Position numbers and translations under genes: made by a program | Origin: Taeniopygia guttata | Lineage: Eukaryota; Chordata; Aves; Passeriformes; Estrildidae | DNA length: 64,000 bases | Reading direction: 5' to 3' | Assembly (NCBI RefSeq): GCF_048771995.1 | Contig: NC_133028.1 | Coordinates: 5,825,501-5,889,500, forward strand | The notes under the pieces: model-generated | Database searches by the model: none | What the model saw: the letters and a program-made list of their open reading frames with translations, nothing else | What the model was told of the DNA's origin: nothing | Part shown: positions 1 through 13,774 of the stretch, piece after piece | Numbering within the stretch: position 1 is the first letter of the stretch | Layout of the letters: each line of letters begins with the position of its first letter

Positions 1-1904
1 CTTTAGGTAATAGGTGGTTGTTAAAAAAATGTGATGTGGGTGAATAGTAGCTGTGCTGTAAAAACAAATTCCTTTCTCTCTCCTACCTTTAGTTAAAGAC
101 CCAAAGACTTCACTTACTAGAATATTACAGGGATTGAAATCTAGTTTTTGGTGTAACAGGAAAGTGTTTAACCTCTTAAGCTTCAGGGAGAAGCTATGGT
201 AAAATTGGAAAATATCAGAAATCTAAAAATAAATCAAATATTGGTCAAGGAATACAAAACCTGGAGGTACTTAAAAAGATAAAATTATTTGGGAGGAGTA
301 GGGAAGGAACTGTCTTTTTGTAGGAGAAGGATATTTACTTGTGAGGTGAATCATGATGTAGGAAAGTTAAATAGATGTAGAGAGATTTCAAAGTTCAGAA
401 GACAAGCTTAGCATTTTAAGAAACATCTCAGAGTGACTAAGGAAATGTGTCTAACTTCCAGTATTACACTTGTGCATATTTACTCTTTGTTGACCAAAAC
501 CAAAGATATTTTAGAATGTTCTGTACAAATTGTGTGAGTTGTATCTGTCCCATGCACCTGCCAAGTAAATTGCAAGTCAGAAGTATTTACCTTCAGCTGC
601 AGTTCTGGGCAATATGCAAGTGTTACTGAGAGGATGGGCATGAATTTTGGAGGCTGGGCAACTGAATCTCCACCTGGGGTGTCTTAGCCCACCCACACCA
701 TGTGCTGGTATGCTCTGAGCAGAAACAGTGACAATATCCTGCCCAACCCAAGAAAGTTAAAGGCAGATGCAGCTTTTGTGTGTCAACAGTGCATGATGGA
801 TGTCCAGCCAGGGGAATGCTCAGCTGGGCTGATGTACAAAGTACAAAATGTACAAAGGGGATCTGAGAACTCAGCTATTTCCCAAAGACTTGGAGAGAAC
901 TGATTGAAGAAGGTGAAGGCTTGCAGAGGTGCTGGTATTTCTGTGTCTAGGATACTGTTGTGTCCTCAACTACAGCCCTGAAAAGCCTTTTAGAATTATT
1001 AGAAAAATTAAAGATTCCTGGACCCTGGAGTGTGTATTTGTCCTGATACTAACATAGGTCAACCCTTCAACTGTGCTGAATATGACTTTTCTTAGGAGCA
1101 GTTTCATTTAATCTTTCTTCATTAGACCTGAAAATACAGTTCTCCAACATCTAAAGGATGAATTTAGGGGCTCTGAAGGAGTTTGTCATTTAAGAAAGCC
1201 CTTTAAATTAATTTTAGCTTGATCAAGGCTTTGCAGCCGTTGATAATTTAAAAAATTATCATAGCATGAGTATTAGCCATGTATGGGTAATTCACTTTCC
1301 CTGTGAGGTTCCCAGCTCCAGCAGAAGAAAGATTGTGTCATTTTATCTCTGGATATGTACTGTGGGCCATAGTGTTTGGCATAGGGGTAAATAAGCTGCT
1401 AATGACCTCTCTACTCATGGCTCTGTGTAAGAATAGATCGTGCAACAACATTACCATAAAACCATTACAGTAAACTGCACAGTTAATGACACAAAGCCTT
1501 GTCTGTGAGTATGTGGCTGTAGAGATAAGGGAAATCAAGCTGTTCCTCTAGCTCACCGAAAAATGGCTAAACAAGAGAATTAGACCACTGTTTGTAAATA
1601 TTCATTTTGTCTTCCTACCCCTCTTTTTGAAGCTCTGCTAACAGCACCCATTCTGTGTGAAGTCCAAGAGTTAAAATGGTCTGGTGCTATTCTTTAGATG
1701 CTTCCCTTGGCAATCAGGTAGGTATTCCCCAGCTCAGCTCTGCGGGGAAGGTACCAATTGCAAAGGAAAGGGTGTGGTGGGGCTGAAGAAGGTTCTCCAA
1801 GCAACAGGGAAGAATCTCATCATTCAGGGAGTGGATGCCTGGCACTGCTGCACCTCTGATCATAGCAATGATGTAGTGCTGTTCTCTTCCAGATCTTGAC
1901 ACAG

Positions 1905-2270
1905 GGCTGGGTTAGTAAGAGGATTATCCAGCAGGTTGAAGAAAGTGATTGTTCCTCTCTGTTTCACAGCTGTGGGGGGATGTCACAGTTGCTGGCTGGA
2001 GTAGAGTATCCCATTTGAGTTTCCTTGGTAGAAGGAGGGCCCTGGCAGCAATGAGTCCAGTGGAAGAGTGTTGGAGTGCATGGTGCACCAGGAGAGATGA
2101 GTGAGATGTTTGTTCAGCCTTAATAAGAAATGGTGAAGGGGGGATGTCATTGCTGTCTTCAAAAATGAGGAGGATTGTTACAGAGAAGGCTTTTTGTGGA
2201 GGCACAGCAGAAGGGGAAGAGGCAATGGAAACAAGTTGCAGCAAAGGAAACTCTCATTATATATATAAAA
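1905..2270 (+). repeat. CR1 LINE 3' fragment, sense
   Basis: The text from the 'ggttgaagaaagtgattg' segment through 'cttcaaaaatgagg' and 'aagaggcaatggaaacaag' follows the order of the 3' part of avian CR1 elements with many substitutions. It ends in a short AT-rich stretch just before the retroviral relic. Boundaries are approximate, made by eye. Confidence 0.5.
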
Positions 2271-2444
2271 AAATAATTCAAAGCAAGGGTAAGCAAGCAG
2301 GAGTCCAGAGATGAAGATACTGAAAATTTGACTGGATGGGGCCTGGGCCTCGTGATTTATATCTGGCAGGGGATTGGTGCTGCTCCTTTGTTCCTGGGTG
2401 AGTCTCGTTCTTCCAGATTCAGCCCTGGAGGAAGTGCTCCAAGT

Positions 2445-2966
2445 GACATGTTAACAGACATCAGCAGTGCAAGACAAGCAGTGCTTCAAAACAGGGCGAC
2501 AATTGATTATTTGCTGCTGACACATGGGCACGGATGTGAAGAATTTGAGGGGATGTGCTGCATGAACTTGTCCGATCATTCAAAATCTATTCATGAAGAT
2601 ATAAAACAAATACAAAATAGTATCAGCAAATTGAACAAAGTTACAGGGTCCTGGTGGGATGATTTGATTGGCTTTTTTGATCTCTCACCATTGTGGAAAG
2701 AACTTTTGAAAATAGCATTTTATATTCTTATAGGGCTTGTAGTTCTTCTACTTGTTCTGCCATGCATTTTCGTGTGTATTCGAAAGACCTTGAACAGCTT
2801 GGTAAAGCGAGTGTTTCTGGTTCAAACAGAGAGGGGAGATGTCGGAACTCAAAATGTCCCTCAGACATTTTTAGAGGTTCCAGGCCTTGGTCAGAAGCAT
2901 TTTAGACCCTGGCAAGCAGCTGAAAACAGCTGTGATTTTGAGTTTGAGCCTGCCTGTCTGCAGTGA
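2445..2966 (+). pseudogene. endogenous retrovirus env relic, transmembrane subunit ectodomain and anchor
   Basis: One open frame, without an ATG at its head, carries the landmarks of a retroviral TM subunit. A heptad-like segment leads to LQNRATID, the immunosuppressive-domain-like region. A CX6CC disulfide motif (Cys at 2535, Cys-Cys at 2556-2561) follows, then a second helical segment, a Trp-rich membrane-proximal GSWWDDLIGFF, a 23-residue hydrophobic anchor (about 2709-2777) and a basic IRKTL tail. The pattern is closest to avian alpharetrovirus-type TM by family knowledge. Upstream of about 2445 no surface subunit or fusion peptide is recognised, and no gag or pol was seen, so this is a truncated 3' remnant. 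The frame runs on past the polypurine tract to TGA at 2964-2966. Confidence 0.8.
2828..2839 (+). other. retroviral polypurine tract and probable 3' LTR start
   Basis: An uninterrupted purine run (agagaggggaga) is followed at once by TGTCGGAACT at 2840, the arrangement expected where plus-strand priming defines the 5' edge of a 3' LTR. It lies inside the envelope frame shortly after the membrane anchor. I could not fix the LTR end; no clear terminal CA with target duplication or polyadenylation signal was found in the next 600 bases. Confidence 0.55.
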
Positions 2967-5900
2967 GCATTACTGATGGAAGCTCAGAAGCCCAAGTGCT
3001 GGGTGCTGACTGTCCCAAATGATCTCCAGGAGAACTCCAAAGGTTCAGTAGGTACCTCATGACCATTGTGGATGACTATGTGAAGGAAAAGTTGTGAAAC
3101 AAGAGGCGCCACTGGGCTGTCATTTTGGTGTGCTTTTCATTCTGTGTGTGAGCCCAAGTCCACTGTCTGCCCATGCATCCCATAATGAGTCTCATACCCC
3201 TGTGGTTCGGTCTGTGAAGTGCTCTGGGGAGCCTCTCCCATTAAGGTGTCACCCCTGTGGGGCTGATGCTGCCCTGGGACAGCCCTGGGAGGTGCTGGGT
3301 CAGGGTATTATTTAGGCTCTCCCAGCTGCTGTTTTGTACCACTTATCCTAATACCATGATTAAGGATTAGCCACTAAATGGTCATTTTTCTCCTAATTTA
3401 TTTTAATTAGAGGCAAAAAGTTGTCCTGGTAGTTGAAGCTGAATTCAGAGGTGTAGCTAGCAGATCTGATTGATTATTCATTCGTGGTCCATGGCTTCAG
3501 AACAGAGGCATGTTTCCTTCTGCTTTCCTCTCCCTTATGTCTGGGTTAGACTGGAGACTGCTCTGTATCAGTTCAGCTCCAGCTGGAGATCTCTGCCTTC
3601 ATGTTTATCTCAGCTGCACCATGCATTTCATTACAATGCTACTATTAGCTGTATAAAATGGAGGGATTAAAAAGGATGAATGAAATGAGAAAAGACCCTG
3701 GAGGAAAGAACTCTATTAAATTCACACCAGAAACCCTAGTCAAATACCTGTGAGAAAAGACTAGAAGCCTTTCTTTTTCAAGCTATATGACAGTTTCCTG
3801 TTTTCCTTTGTTTTAAATAAAAATTATGCAGGTCCTAGTAAGAAAGCAGGTGCCCAGCCACTCCCTAAAATGTTTATAGTACCCAGGAGAAATACCAATC
3901 TGTGTATGTGGGCCAGAAAGAGAAACTTGGTCTGCATGGCCTGTGAACTCCTGGCAATTTTGCAGCTGTTATATTTAGCATGTGACATTCTGATACCCAT
4001 GCTAACCAAAGCATGGAGCTGGGCTGAATATTCTGAAATAACCTGTAGAAACATCTTGCCTTAGCTTTCTTAGACTCTTGCTTTAAAACTGGAGTTGAAA
4101 GCTGAGCACTGTTCATGTCCTGATATGATTCTTCCTGTATGATTTTAATGTCTATCTTTCTTATAATTTAAAATAGACATAAACCACTAATGAAATAGAA
4201 ATAATCAGAAATCAGTAGTAATGCCACCAGCTTTAATATTCACATCAATAATATTTGTACTCCACTTTGAAATCCTCCCTTGAAATGTGTTATCAAAATG
4301 AGAAGAAATGTGTTAGAGATGTATGTGGGTTATTTGTTTGTTTGTTTATTTTCTTAACTAAGAGGTAGATATTGGCTCTGGAATCTGGAGGTTACAACTG
4401 AATTGGGTTCCACTTTTTTTCAGTAAGTCTAGTCCCTCAAAATGTTTGATCTTCTGGGTTTTCTGGTTAATGTTCTGGAATCCTCAGAGAGGTAAGAAAG
4501 TCAGCTGCTGATGGAAGGAGTTATGCTGTTTACTGTTAATTTACCAGCATCCACCATATCCACCAAACTGGTGGAAGGTGGCCCTGCCCATAGCAGGGGG
4601 GTTGGAATAGTAGTGAGATTTCACCTCAGGCTGTTTGGCACCAAGCTGGCCATGACAATGCCTGACACCTGTTTCTGGACCAGCTGCTCTCCTTGGCTAG
4701 TGCAGAGATCTACCCTGGGTTTCTGTCCTCCTCCAAGAGCTTCTGGAGAGCTCCAAGACCCAGAGATACTCACAGCAACCTTAGTACTGCTTGATTTCCA
4801 TGGAAAGTCAATGTTTTTCATTGCTTTAGCTGAGTATTTGGGCCAAAGAGATCTTCTGGTTTAATTTTGAAATTACATTGAGCTGAAATATTCCTTGCAT
4901 TTAGTTAAGCATGTCTAGTAATGTTCTGTCCCTGGGAAGCTGAAGTAACAATACTCTAAGGAGGTTATGTTGCAATTGATTTGGATGTGTTATAGTTTCA
5001 TTTAATTGTTTAGTCCTCTTTTCTGTCCCATGAGTACACCTCAAGAAGTCTAAAGCTGTCTCTCAGTGAGGGGTAGATGAACAGGAACTTTTGTGTTTCT
5101 CGCCACTTCCTCAGACAGTGGTAGACACTTATGGTTTGATGGTGGAAGTCTTCCATAACCTGAACTGAGTTTTCAGATACAGAGAATGTAGTAGGATTAT
5201 GCTCTCAATTAGGATTTCTGTATGTGGTTACTCTTCCTAAAAGGTGATTCACATAGTAGCAGTCAAGATAATTCCAAAATTATAATTGCACCGTGATGTG
5301 GTTTTCTATGAAAATAATGTGGGGCTTCTCTGTTGATAAGCAATCCATAGTTTGTACCTTTTTTTAGCCTAGAAATTAGTTTGGTTAGGTTATAAGTTTT
5401 TCTGTTCCTTTTCATATCATGAGCCTACCATAAATCTGTAGGCTAACTCACAATGCAGATTTTGGACCATCTGTCATCTCTGGAGTATAATATCAGTGCT
5501 TCTAAAGAAGCCTTTTCCCACATAAACATCCCCCTCTCCAGAGTCAGGAAAAGCAGCCCTTCCCATCTAAAACATACCATTTAGTTTTTGAATTGCCATT
5601 TATTTGGCTTGGAAAAAAACAAAGCTCTCAAAGCCGGAACTATACTGTCAGTACCGGATAGGGAGAACATCAGGGCACACAGACCCTGAGCCCTGTCTTT
5701 TTGGAACAGCCAAGCAGTGAAGATCTGACCTGGTCACAGAACAGGAATGTTTTCTTTTCTAAAAGCCATGGATTTTATTGCCCTTAGTATCACACTTTGA
5801 TTGATTGCTTCTTCTTCCCCAAAAGAGCGATGGAGCCGTGGGCTGTTTTCTCCTGCGCTGTGGGGAGAGGGAGGAGCAGCAGCAGCGCAAATGCCGCTGG

Positions 5901-6621
5901 CGAGGCCCACGAAATGCTATCTCTCACAGGCAGCTGCTCAGAGCCTCTTGGGGTGAGCCAACCACAGTGTTCTTGTTTACTTCTCACGGCCCCAAACCAG
6001 CCCCACACGCTCTCCACACAGAGCCCTGTTCCCACATTGTCTGAGTGACAACAAATTCCTCTCTCTCATCAGCGCTCCGGGCCAGCTCCGCTGATGGCAG
6101 CGTGAAGTAGAACAGACCAGTTTAGTAAACCTCCACCTGCAAGGAATTTGCTTCCTAAAATAGCTGCAGAGCTGTGGGGTATTTTTATATCAGCTACACA
6201 GGAATTCTCTGTTCTGAAGGACTGGAAAGAGAATTTTCAAGTGTTGGCTTGAGTGTAAATTGACAGAATTCTACCTGAATTTGAAGAGAGTCTGGATTAA
6301 TAACCCTGGGAAGGATTAAGTACCTGCCTAATCTTGAATAGACTTAAAATATGATACTCAAAGGTACCCATGTAAACATAACCCTGTGAAGACCCTTCAC
6401 TGCTGGTAGTTTTTCTAGGAATGTCAGCCTTTAGTAGGCATCACGTGCATTATCATAATAATCCCAATATTTAACAAGGTCTCAATATATATCCATCAAT
6501 AATAGAGTTATTTTAGCATTTCTATCTTCTTGCTACAGGAAGTGTGGAAAAGGGAACAGTGGGGACTGGTCTTGTTTAGACCAGTCTGAACATAGGATTT
6601 AAGTGTAAACAAATGTAATAG

Positions 6622-7385
6622 TTCACAGAATCATTGAAGTTGAAAGAGACCTTTAAGATCATCCAGTCCAGCTGCCAAGCCCCCACAATCACCATCACCC
6701 CTAAACCATCTCCCCAGGTGCCACACCTCTTGAATACTTCCAGAGATGGTGACTCACCACCTCTTTAGGCAATTTATTCCAATGCCTAACCACTGTTCAA
6801 GTGAATTTTATTTTCTAATATCTGATCTGAACCTCCACTTGAGGCCATTTTCTCTGAGCCTTTCACTACAGACACAGCAGAGGAGACCAACTCCACCTCA
6901 CTACAACGTCCCGCCAGTTCTATAGAGCAGTGAGGTCTCTTTAAGCCTCCTCTTTCTCCACACTATACAACCTGAGTTCCCTTAGCTGCTCCTCATAAGA
7001 CATGTCTCCTAAGCCCTTCACCAGCTTTGTTGCACTTCTCTGGACATGCTCCAGCACCTCAATGTCCTTTTAGAAATGCTGGGCTCAAAACTGAGCACAG
7101 CACTTGAGCTGTGTCCTCACCAGTGCCCAGCACAGGGGGACACTCACTTCCCTGGAATTGCTGGCCACACTATTGCTAATATAGGCCAGAATTCCATTTG
7201 CCTTCTTGGCCACCTGGGCACACTGCTGGCTCATTCCCCAGCTGGTTGTCAACCAGCACCCCCAGGTCTCCTTCTGCTGAGCAGCCTCTCAAACCACCCT
7301 GCCCCAAATGCATGGGGTTGTTGTGATCCAAGTGTAGTTTTCTGACAGCTCCAGGCTGGCCAAGGCCATTTTCCCCACCCATCCC
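6622..7385 (-). repeat. CR1 LINE 3' part, antisense (about 760 bp)
   Basis: Reading the + strand, the block opens with 'cacagaatcattgaagttg' and 'agatcatccagtccagctg', the reverse complement of a CR1 3' end. It continues through 'cttctctggacatgctccag' and 'ccagcacccccaggtctcct', diagnostic stretches of CR1 ORF2/3'UTR in reverse. It is the longest CR1 copy in the window and is inserted opposite to REEP1 transcription. Confidence 0.9.
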
Positions 7386-10300
7386 TGCTGCTATGTTTCT
7401 TCACCTGTTTGTTCCTGGCCATCTGCCAGCTCCTGTGTGAGGAGTACCCTGGCTGAGGAAAATAAAAAAGGGTTATGACAACTGGAGAGGAATATGTGCT
7501 GCTTTGGGAAGATGAAAACTGCTTAAATCAGAAGCATCAAGGACAGTCCTTGAGTTGTTGTTTCTGCAGGAAGGCCAGAATCAGCACAGCTCGGGCGTCC
7601 CTGTGCCCTGCAGTTACGCCAGGAGGAGCGACTGAGTTTCAGCAGCCATTAGGTTACATTAACCAAGATGAAGTTTTGCTTCTGTAGTAACCTGCCTGAG
7701 AAGTCAGAGATGGATCTGGATGGAAGGCAGACCATCTTTGTGTTAGACACAGAGCTGTCCTGGATGTGCCTTCTCCTTCCTTGGTGTGGGTGTGTATGTT
7801 CTTTGGAAGCGCGGACGTGAGGACACGGTCCTAGAAGGTCACAAGAGCTAAGCAGGTCACCAAAGAGGTGCAGAGGGATGTTTCCCAAAGCAGAGGGATG
7901 TGCTGGCTGGCTGTGCAAGTGGAGCTTTGCCTGCATGACTGGCTGAGTGACATGGGCACACCTGCACGTTTGCCCTTGGGCACTGAACCAGCCCCATGAG
8001 GATGTTTGATGGAAGTGGAGTCTGAAGTGAGCCCAACCTGTCTCAGGGGTATCAGGACCAGTGCTTTCTTTAAAAGATATTTTTGTCATGAGTATTCTCA
8101 GAGTGTATCAGGATGTCAGTCTGGCATGGTCAGGTATCCACATCTCTTGGGGCCCAAGGTGGGGATGGTGTCAGCTGTCACCCTGAGGGTGAACAGGCAA
8201 GTTCCCAACTTCCCTGGAGCCAACATTCTGCTACATGGTAACTGCAAAGAATTTGCAGGATCCACCTCCTAGGGAATATAGCCCAGAACCTCTTCTGCAG
8301 CTGGTGCTTCCTCCACCCCAGCCCCTTCTTGAATATCAGGCATTTGGCCTGTCCAGGGACTCAAATTAACCCTTTCCCTGACCTTGTGCACACTTATTTT
8401 CATGTCATGATGGCTGGATTTCAACCAGGAACCTTTAATGCAAAAGCAGCACTGTTTATTTTTAATCCGTGGCACTGTGTGAACATTAATTAGGACTGAT
8501 AATAAGGAACACAAACCTACTGGCACCCTTCTTGGTGGTATCACTGAGGAATGCTGGCATGGTGACAGCTCAGCTTCTGCTCTCTGTGTAGGAAGCACAC
8601 ACTAGCCAGTGAATATGTTGAGAAAATAGGAAATATCTCAATGATTCCTAAATGTGCCCAACCCTGTGCACAGAATTTGCTGTCTTGGCTGCTGTGTGCC
8701 GATGAAATGGGAACATTTGTTATTTATGGGCAAAATAAGGGCTGTTCTATTTGTGTTGTGGTAGTACAATGTTCTAAGTGTTTGGGCAGCCCCAAACACT
8801 GCTGGTGGCATGGTAACTAGAGGAGCAAAACTTGGATGGCTTGGGATGTAGACAGCCCGTGCTGGTATATTTGTAACAGCAGGTTGCTACCCAGAAAATA
8901 CCCCTGTGGTTAAAAGTGCTCAAGGGAGTGGATGTGCAGGCATTTCTGGAGGTAACCTGAGTCCTGGCAAGAACTCCTGAGAATCATTAAGAGCTTTTCC
9001 ATTTATTTCAGTGGCTACTTTGTGGAGCATGAGAGTTAATTTTGTGGGTAAATGACTTTTCCATGAGGAAAACAGCATCACCAAATCAGAACCCAAGATC
9101 TCCCGTGGGACCATCCCAGGTCATGGTAGCAGCTCTGGGGCTGTTCCCCAGACTGTAGTCTAGATTCTAGCAGGAATGCTGTCACATCTAGGATAGCCTG
9201 TGCTCTGTGATGGTCAGACCAGTGCTCCAGCAGATCCAGAGAAGGAACACAAGGATATAACAGCCAGTTCTGACTGTGGCTGTCCTGGTAAGTGAAGACA
9301 GAAGGAGCTTTGGTGATGATGCATCTGCTCCCCTGGAATATGACAGGGTTTGTTAAAGAGGAGCCAACAGTTCAATTGGTTTAGTATTCAGGAAACCCCA
9401 CAATATGGGAAGCGTCATCCTTTCCTGTGTCATTTAATGGTAAACTTGAATAATGAAACCCAAACCCCAAATCCTACATAATGTAATTATAATAAATGCA
9501 GTTCATCCTCTCCACATAATATCTCCTGGTGATACAGGGGGTTTCTCCCCTCCTTTTGCCTTTGTTCTCTTTATTGAGTTGATCATCCCCTTACACTGCA
9601 TCATGAGGAGTAAATAACCTCAGTTATCTGTCTTTGTTGCAAAAGAAACATTTGCAACCTTTACAGTCCCTCTTATGGATCCTTCCCAGTGCACTTCCAC
9701 TTTCCCTGTCTTTCTCTTTCCCCTCCTGCCTTCGTGTCTCCCCTTTGACAAAGAATGACCGGAAGCACATGTAATGATCCAGACTGGGGATTGCTGCAGC
9801 TGAGGTGCCTAATAGGATTATAGGATTTTCAGCATTAATCCTTATCCCATTCTTTAGGCAGACTAACCTTTTACTTAGATTTTTGCCTCCTGTTGCACAA
9901 TTATTCAACTCTTCAGTGACTTCTTTAGAGCTGCTGTTTTGTCCTTTTTCAAGGTGATTGTAAGTGGTGTAGACTTCCAGCACCGAGCAGTGTAAGAACT
10001 GTCAGGCTGTTGTGGTTATTTATTTAGTGCTGCAAGTGAGCTTTTCCTAACTCACTAATGGATGTCACCACCTCCTTGCCTCTCTCCATGCCCTGAGGGT
10101 GTGTGTTTGCTTTAGCCCAAACAGCAGAACATTTCTGTAGCTTTAAATGTAGTAGCTATTCTGCATCAAGCTCTGGGAGGTTTGATGATCAGGATATCTG
10201 CTTCTGCACAGAAGGTAAAAGGGCCAAGGCTTTCTTGGGTACACAGCTCATTCAAATAAGCTTTGAAAGATGGAAATGTGGGGGGAGTGGGTTGACACTG

Positions 10301-13300
10301 GTTTCCTAAGGAAATGAGACTTAAGTTGTCTGTTTTTCCGCTGCTGCAAAACTTTTGGATCCGCAAAGTGGTTGTGGCCAAAATAGATGGGTCAGAGAGG
10401 TCTCAAATATAAATTTCCTAAATTATACCTAAAAATTAGTGCTGGATAGGAGACTATTACATAGCACTGTCTGCTAGGAGGTAAAAGCTGCAGTGCTGAC
10501 TCTGTAGGTAGGTCATTAATTTGGCTGGCAGACAGTGCCTGTAACACAGAGGGAGTCACAGCATGTCTGAGTCCAGCCCAGCTGGCAGCTGTGGGAGGGA
10601 ACTGAGGGGCAGTCTTGTGATTTTGGGGATGTGGGAAGAAAGCTGAAGGTCCTGTGATCTGGTTCAGAGAACATCAGAAGCATGGCAGAAGAAGAATATA
10701 GAGACGAGGAGGACTGGGGAATTATGTGGGTGGAATTGGTGTGGCTTGGGCTGCTGTCTCTCAGATTGGGGGTGTCAGGATGACTGCCAGGGAGCAGCTT
10801 GTTTTGGAGGCAATGGATTGATGTGCAGTAAGGGAGCAAGGAGCACAGGAGCTCCAGGGTGTGGGAGAAACAAGCAGGGAACAGCAAAGGAAGAGGGTGG
10901 TGGCACCGAGTCCTTAACAGAGAGAAGGGACCAAGGTAGGATGTGATAAAAGAGCAAACCAACAGTGGTTAGGAACAAGGTTTTTCAGGCAGGGAAAGCA
11001 AAGATAAGTTACTTCAGCTTGTTAGGCTGGGAATGGGGGTGACGGGGATAGGGGAGAAAGGTTTAAACATGGGTACATCCAGGTGGGGTAGAAACCACAC
11101 TAAAGAGGTGGAAAAGAGACTTGGAAAAAGAAAGACTTTATGGCTTTTAGGGGACAAAGGAGGGACAAAGGGTCAGCCTCAGGTTTGTGTATAGCGTGCA
11201 GAAGGAGTGCTTTGGCAGCATTCTGAGCACAGAGATGAAGGAAGGCAGGAATCAACAATAACTTTAATTATGCAGGAAGCTTGGATGAGGGGGAAGTGAG
11301 AATTATTGTCTTCAGCAGGGCAGAGGAACTGAGGGAAGAGATGGAGGATTGATATTTGTGTTTGAATTAAATCAATTGTACTCAACCCTGATCCAAAGCC
11401 AAGTGACTTCAAGAGACTTTGGAATATCCCTACACTCAAATATTTGTCTTAAAAACCCCAAATAAGCTTTACAGAAATGCCCAAACATCTTTTGTCTTCC
11501 ATTTGTAGAGTATACCCAGAGATTGTGACCCCAAGCCACTCAGTAAGCCACAGCAGTGACAATACTGGCTTCCAACATTCCTTAAAACAATTTTCAGTCT
11601 GGTAAACCACAGCAGAAATAAATGTCCATATATGCACACAATGCACTGCAAGGCAAATCAGTGAGACTCTCAATCTCTAGTTTAGGGAGATCACATCATC
11701 TTATTAACTGTCCCTTGCTCTGCACATGCAAAATTATTGCAATTTGCTTCCCTCACAGGATTTTCTTTTCCAAGTATTTATTGTCTGCAAATAATTATTT
11801 TATGGTATTCCTATAAACCATTTGCTTCTTCCAGGATCCAGTGACTTTCTATTGCCAGCACAAACTGAGGAAATGAATATCAATCATTCAGTGATTACTT
11901 GCAGGAAATAAAAGTGTGAGATAGCAGCCAGCCTAGGCCAAGAAGGAAGAACAGCATTGCAGTGCTTTTTATAAGGAGAGCCAAAAATATTTTTCATGTG
12001 CTCAGCTGTTATTTTCTGAATATTGTAGCTTTCTTCCTTTTGTGAACACAAGCTTCTTTGGATTAGGTCCTGCAACCACTGAACTTGGAATATTTGTTAT
12101 TAACCTCAGTGAGAACAGGATTGAGCTGCTGTGTGTGTGTTCATCCTTGCCTTAACCCATGTTGCTGTTTGGTGGGATACTGCAAGGGACAAAAAAGCTT
12201 TTGGTTTCCCAGAATTTTTCTGAGTGTTTGTATGTGATCCTTGCAGATAGCACAAGCCCCTCTGAGTGAAATAGGTTTGGAGCTGACTGCTTCCAGCAAA
12301 GATCTTTGAAACCAGTGTGAAGCCTCTGTAAAATGTTGAACCTCCTCACTCAGTAGCTGCTTTTCTGAAGTCTGCATTGTATTTCAGGTTCTGCTAAGCC
12401 ATGCTACAGTGAGCATGATGAATAGCAGGCAAATTGCCTTTGGTCACTGCTTTGGAAATGAAGATGTGTGCTGGCTCACCCCATTCTTTCATAAATACCT
12501 TCCTGAGCTCCGGGAAGTATGATGGTGCACCATATCCCAGAGTGTTAATTTTTAATGTCTTATACAAGTAATGGACTTGACTGTAATTACGAGTCCCTCG
12601 GCACAAAGTCACTGCTGGCAGGGTGGAAAAAGATGACTGCAGGTCCATGTGGCTCCACAATTAGGGATTGAAACATTGATCATTTTCATTCCCAGGAGCA
12701 GAGGAAACAGTTGTGTGAAATTAAAGCAAAAGCTTCAATGGAAAGATGGGTTGTTGCAAGCCAATAAACATTACCCTGCAATCTATTAAATTTAGACTTT
12801 GCAGCATCATCCTCCTGCTTTGAATAAAACTGACTGAAACCTGGGCAGGGCAAAATGGTTTTGACAAGCCTATGCTTACATCCAGAATAATCCAAGTGAA
12901 TAAGCATGTAGGCAGTGATGCAGAGAGAGCCCAGTATAAAAAATTCTCCATGTTTTTTTCTCAGTAGTGCTATTTTTAACTTGAAGATCCTTGTTTCTTT
13001 CTTACATGAAATCTTGAAGCTGACAGCATCCCTTTCAGACTTAAAAATGAAAGGAAGCTGTCTAAAAGAACAGCAGAGCTGGGATTTTTAGGCCTGATCA
13101 TGTTGGCATATCTTGGTGGGCAGATTCTTCCTCCTTTCATGAGCCCAAATTGACTTCACTGAACAGTGCAAGGTTCTTCTCTATACCAGATTTAATGTAG
13201 GATAAGGCACCCAAACTCTTCCTCCAGCAGAATCTGGATCCTGCTTTATCATCTGCCAGCTTTTCAGAGTACTGAATAGAGGTGGAAGGGATTTTAGACA

Positions 13301-13701
13301 AATAATTCTCTCTCTGAAAGCAATGCTCCTATATTCCTGTTGTTGCAATAGATTGTTTCAAGATCAGACTTTTAATTTCGTTTTGAAAGTGTGGTGGGGG
13401 CCTTTTTTGTTTGGTTTGGTTATTTTGTTTTGTGTGTAACTCACAAGGTACAAATTTGGAAACCATTGCAAAAGGAAAAACAGCCTGAATCTCTGCTCTT
13501 CATTCAAGTCACTGGTAATAACTGCTGTGAATTCAGTGATGCAAAATCACTCCTGTGCTGTACTTAGTGCACTCAAGCTTAAATCAAATCCTAACACTTT
13601 TTACCAGTGCAAAGCCCACATTTAAAACACGGGGGCGGCGGGATCCTTCCCTGTGATAGGAAATCAATTTAATCCGTTTATTGTTTGTTTGTTTTTTCCA
13701 G

Positions 13702-13774
13702 GCTTATATTTGGCACACTTTACCCTGCATATTATTCTTACAAAGCCGTGAAATCAAAGGACATCAAAGAATAT
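13702..13774 (+). CDS. REEP1: REEP1 exon 2
   Basis: The acceptor is a T-rich tract ending in ccag at 13701; the donor gtgagt starts at 13775. The exon opens in phase 2 (last base of a valine codon) and encodes [19 protein letters not shown] and then DIKEY, the first membrane hairpin of the DP1/HVA22 domain (about residues 11-35). It matches mammalian REEP1 residue for residue as far as I can recall. Confidence 0.96.

Larger units (their letters stand above)
1..13701 (+). other. REEP1: REEP1 intron 1 (3' part)
   Basis: No REEP1 coding exon and no GC-rich promoter-like block occurs before the exon 2 acceptor at 13701, so this stretch is read as the 3' part of the long first intron. It holds a CR1 fragment (about 1905-2270), a retroviral envelope relic with a polypurine tract (2445-2966) and a long antisense CR1 copy (about 6622-7385). 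The rest shows no gene, RNA or repeat that I recognise; the open frames there are short and without recognisable domains. Confidence 0.8.

Noticed and set aside
1-13700. Search for REEP1 exon 1 (Met-Val-Ser-Trp start)
   Set aside because: No segment with that start followed by a phase-matching donor was found, and there is no promoter-like GC-rich block; the exon must lie upstream.
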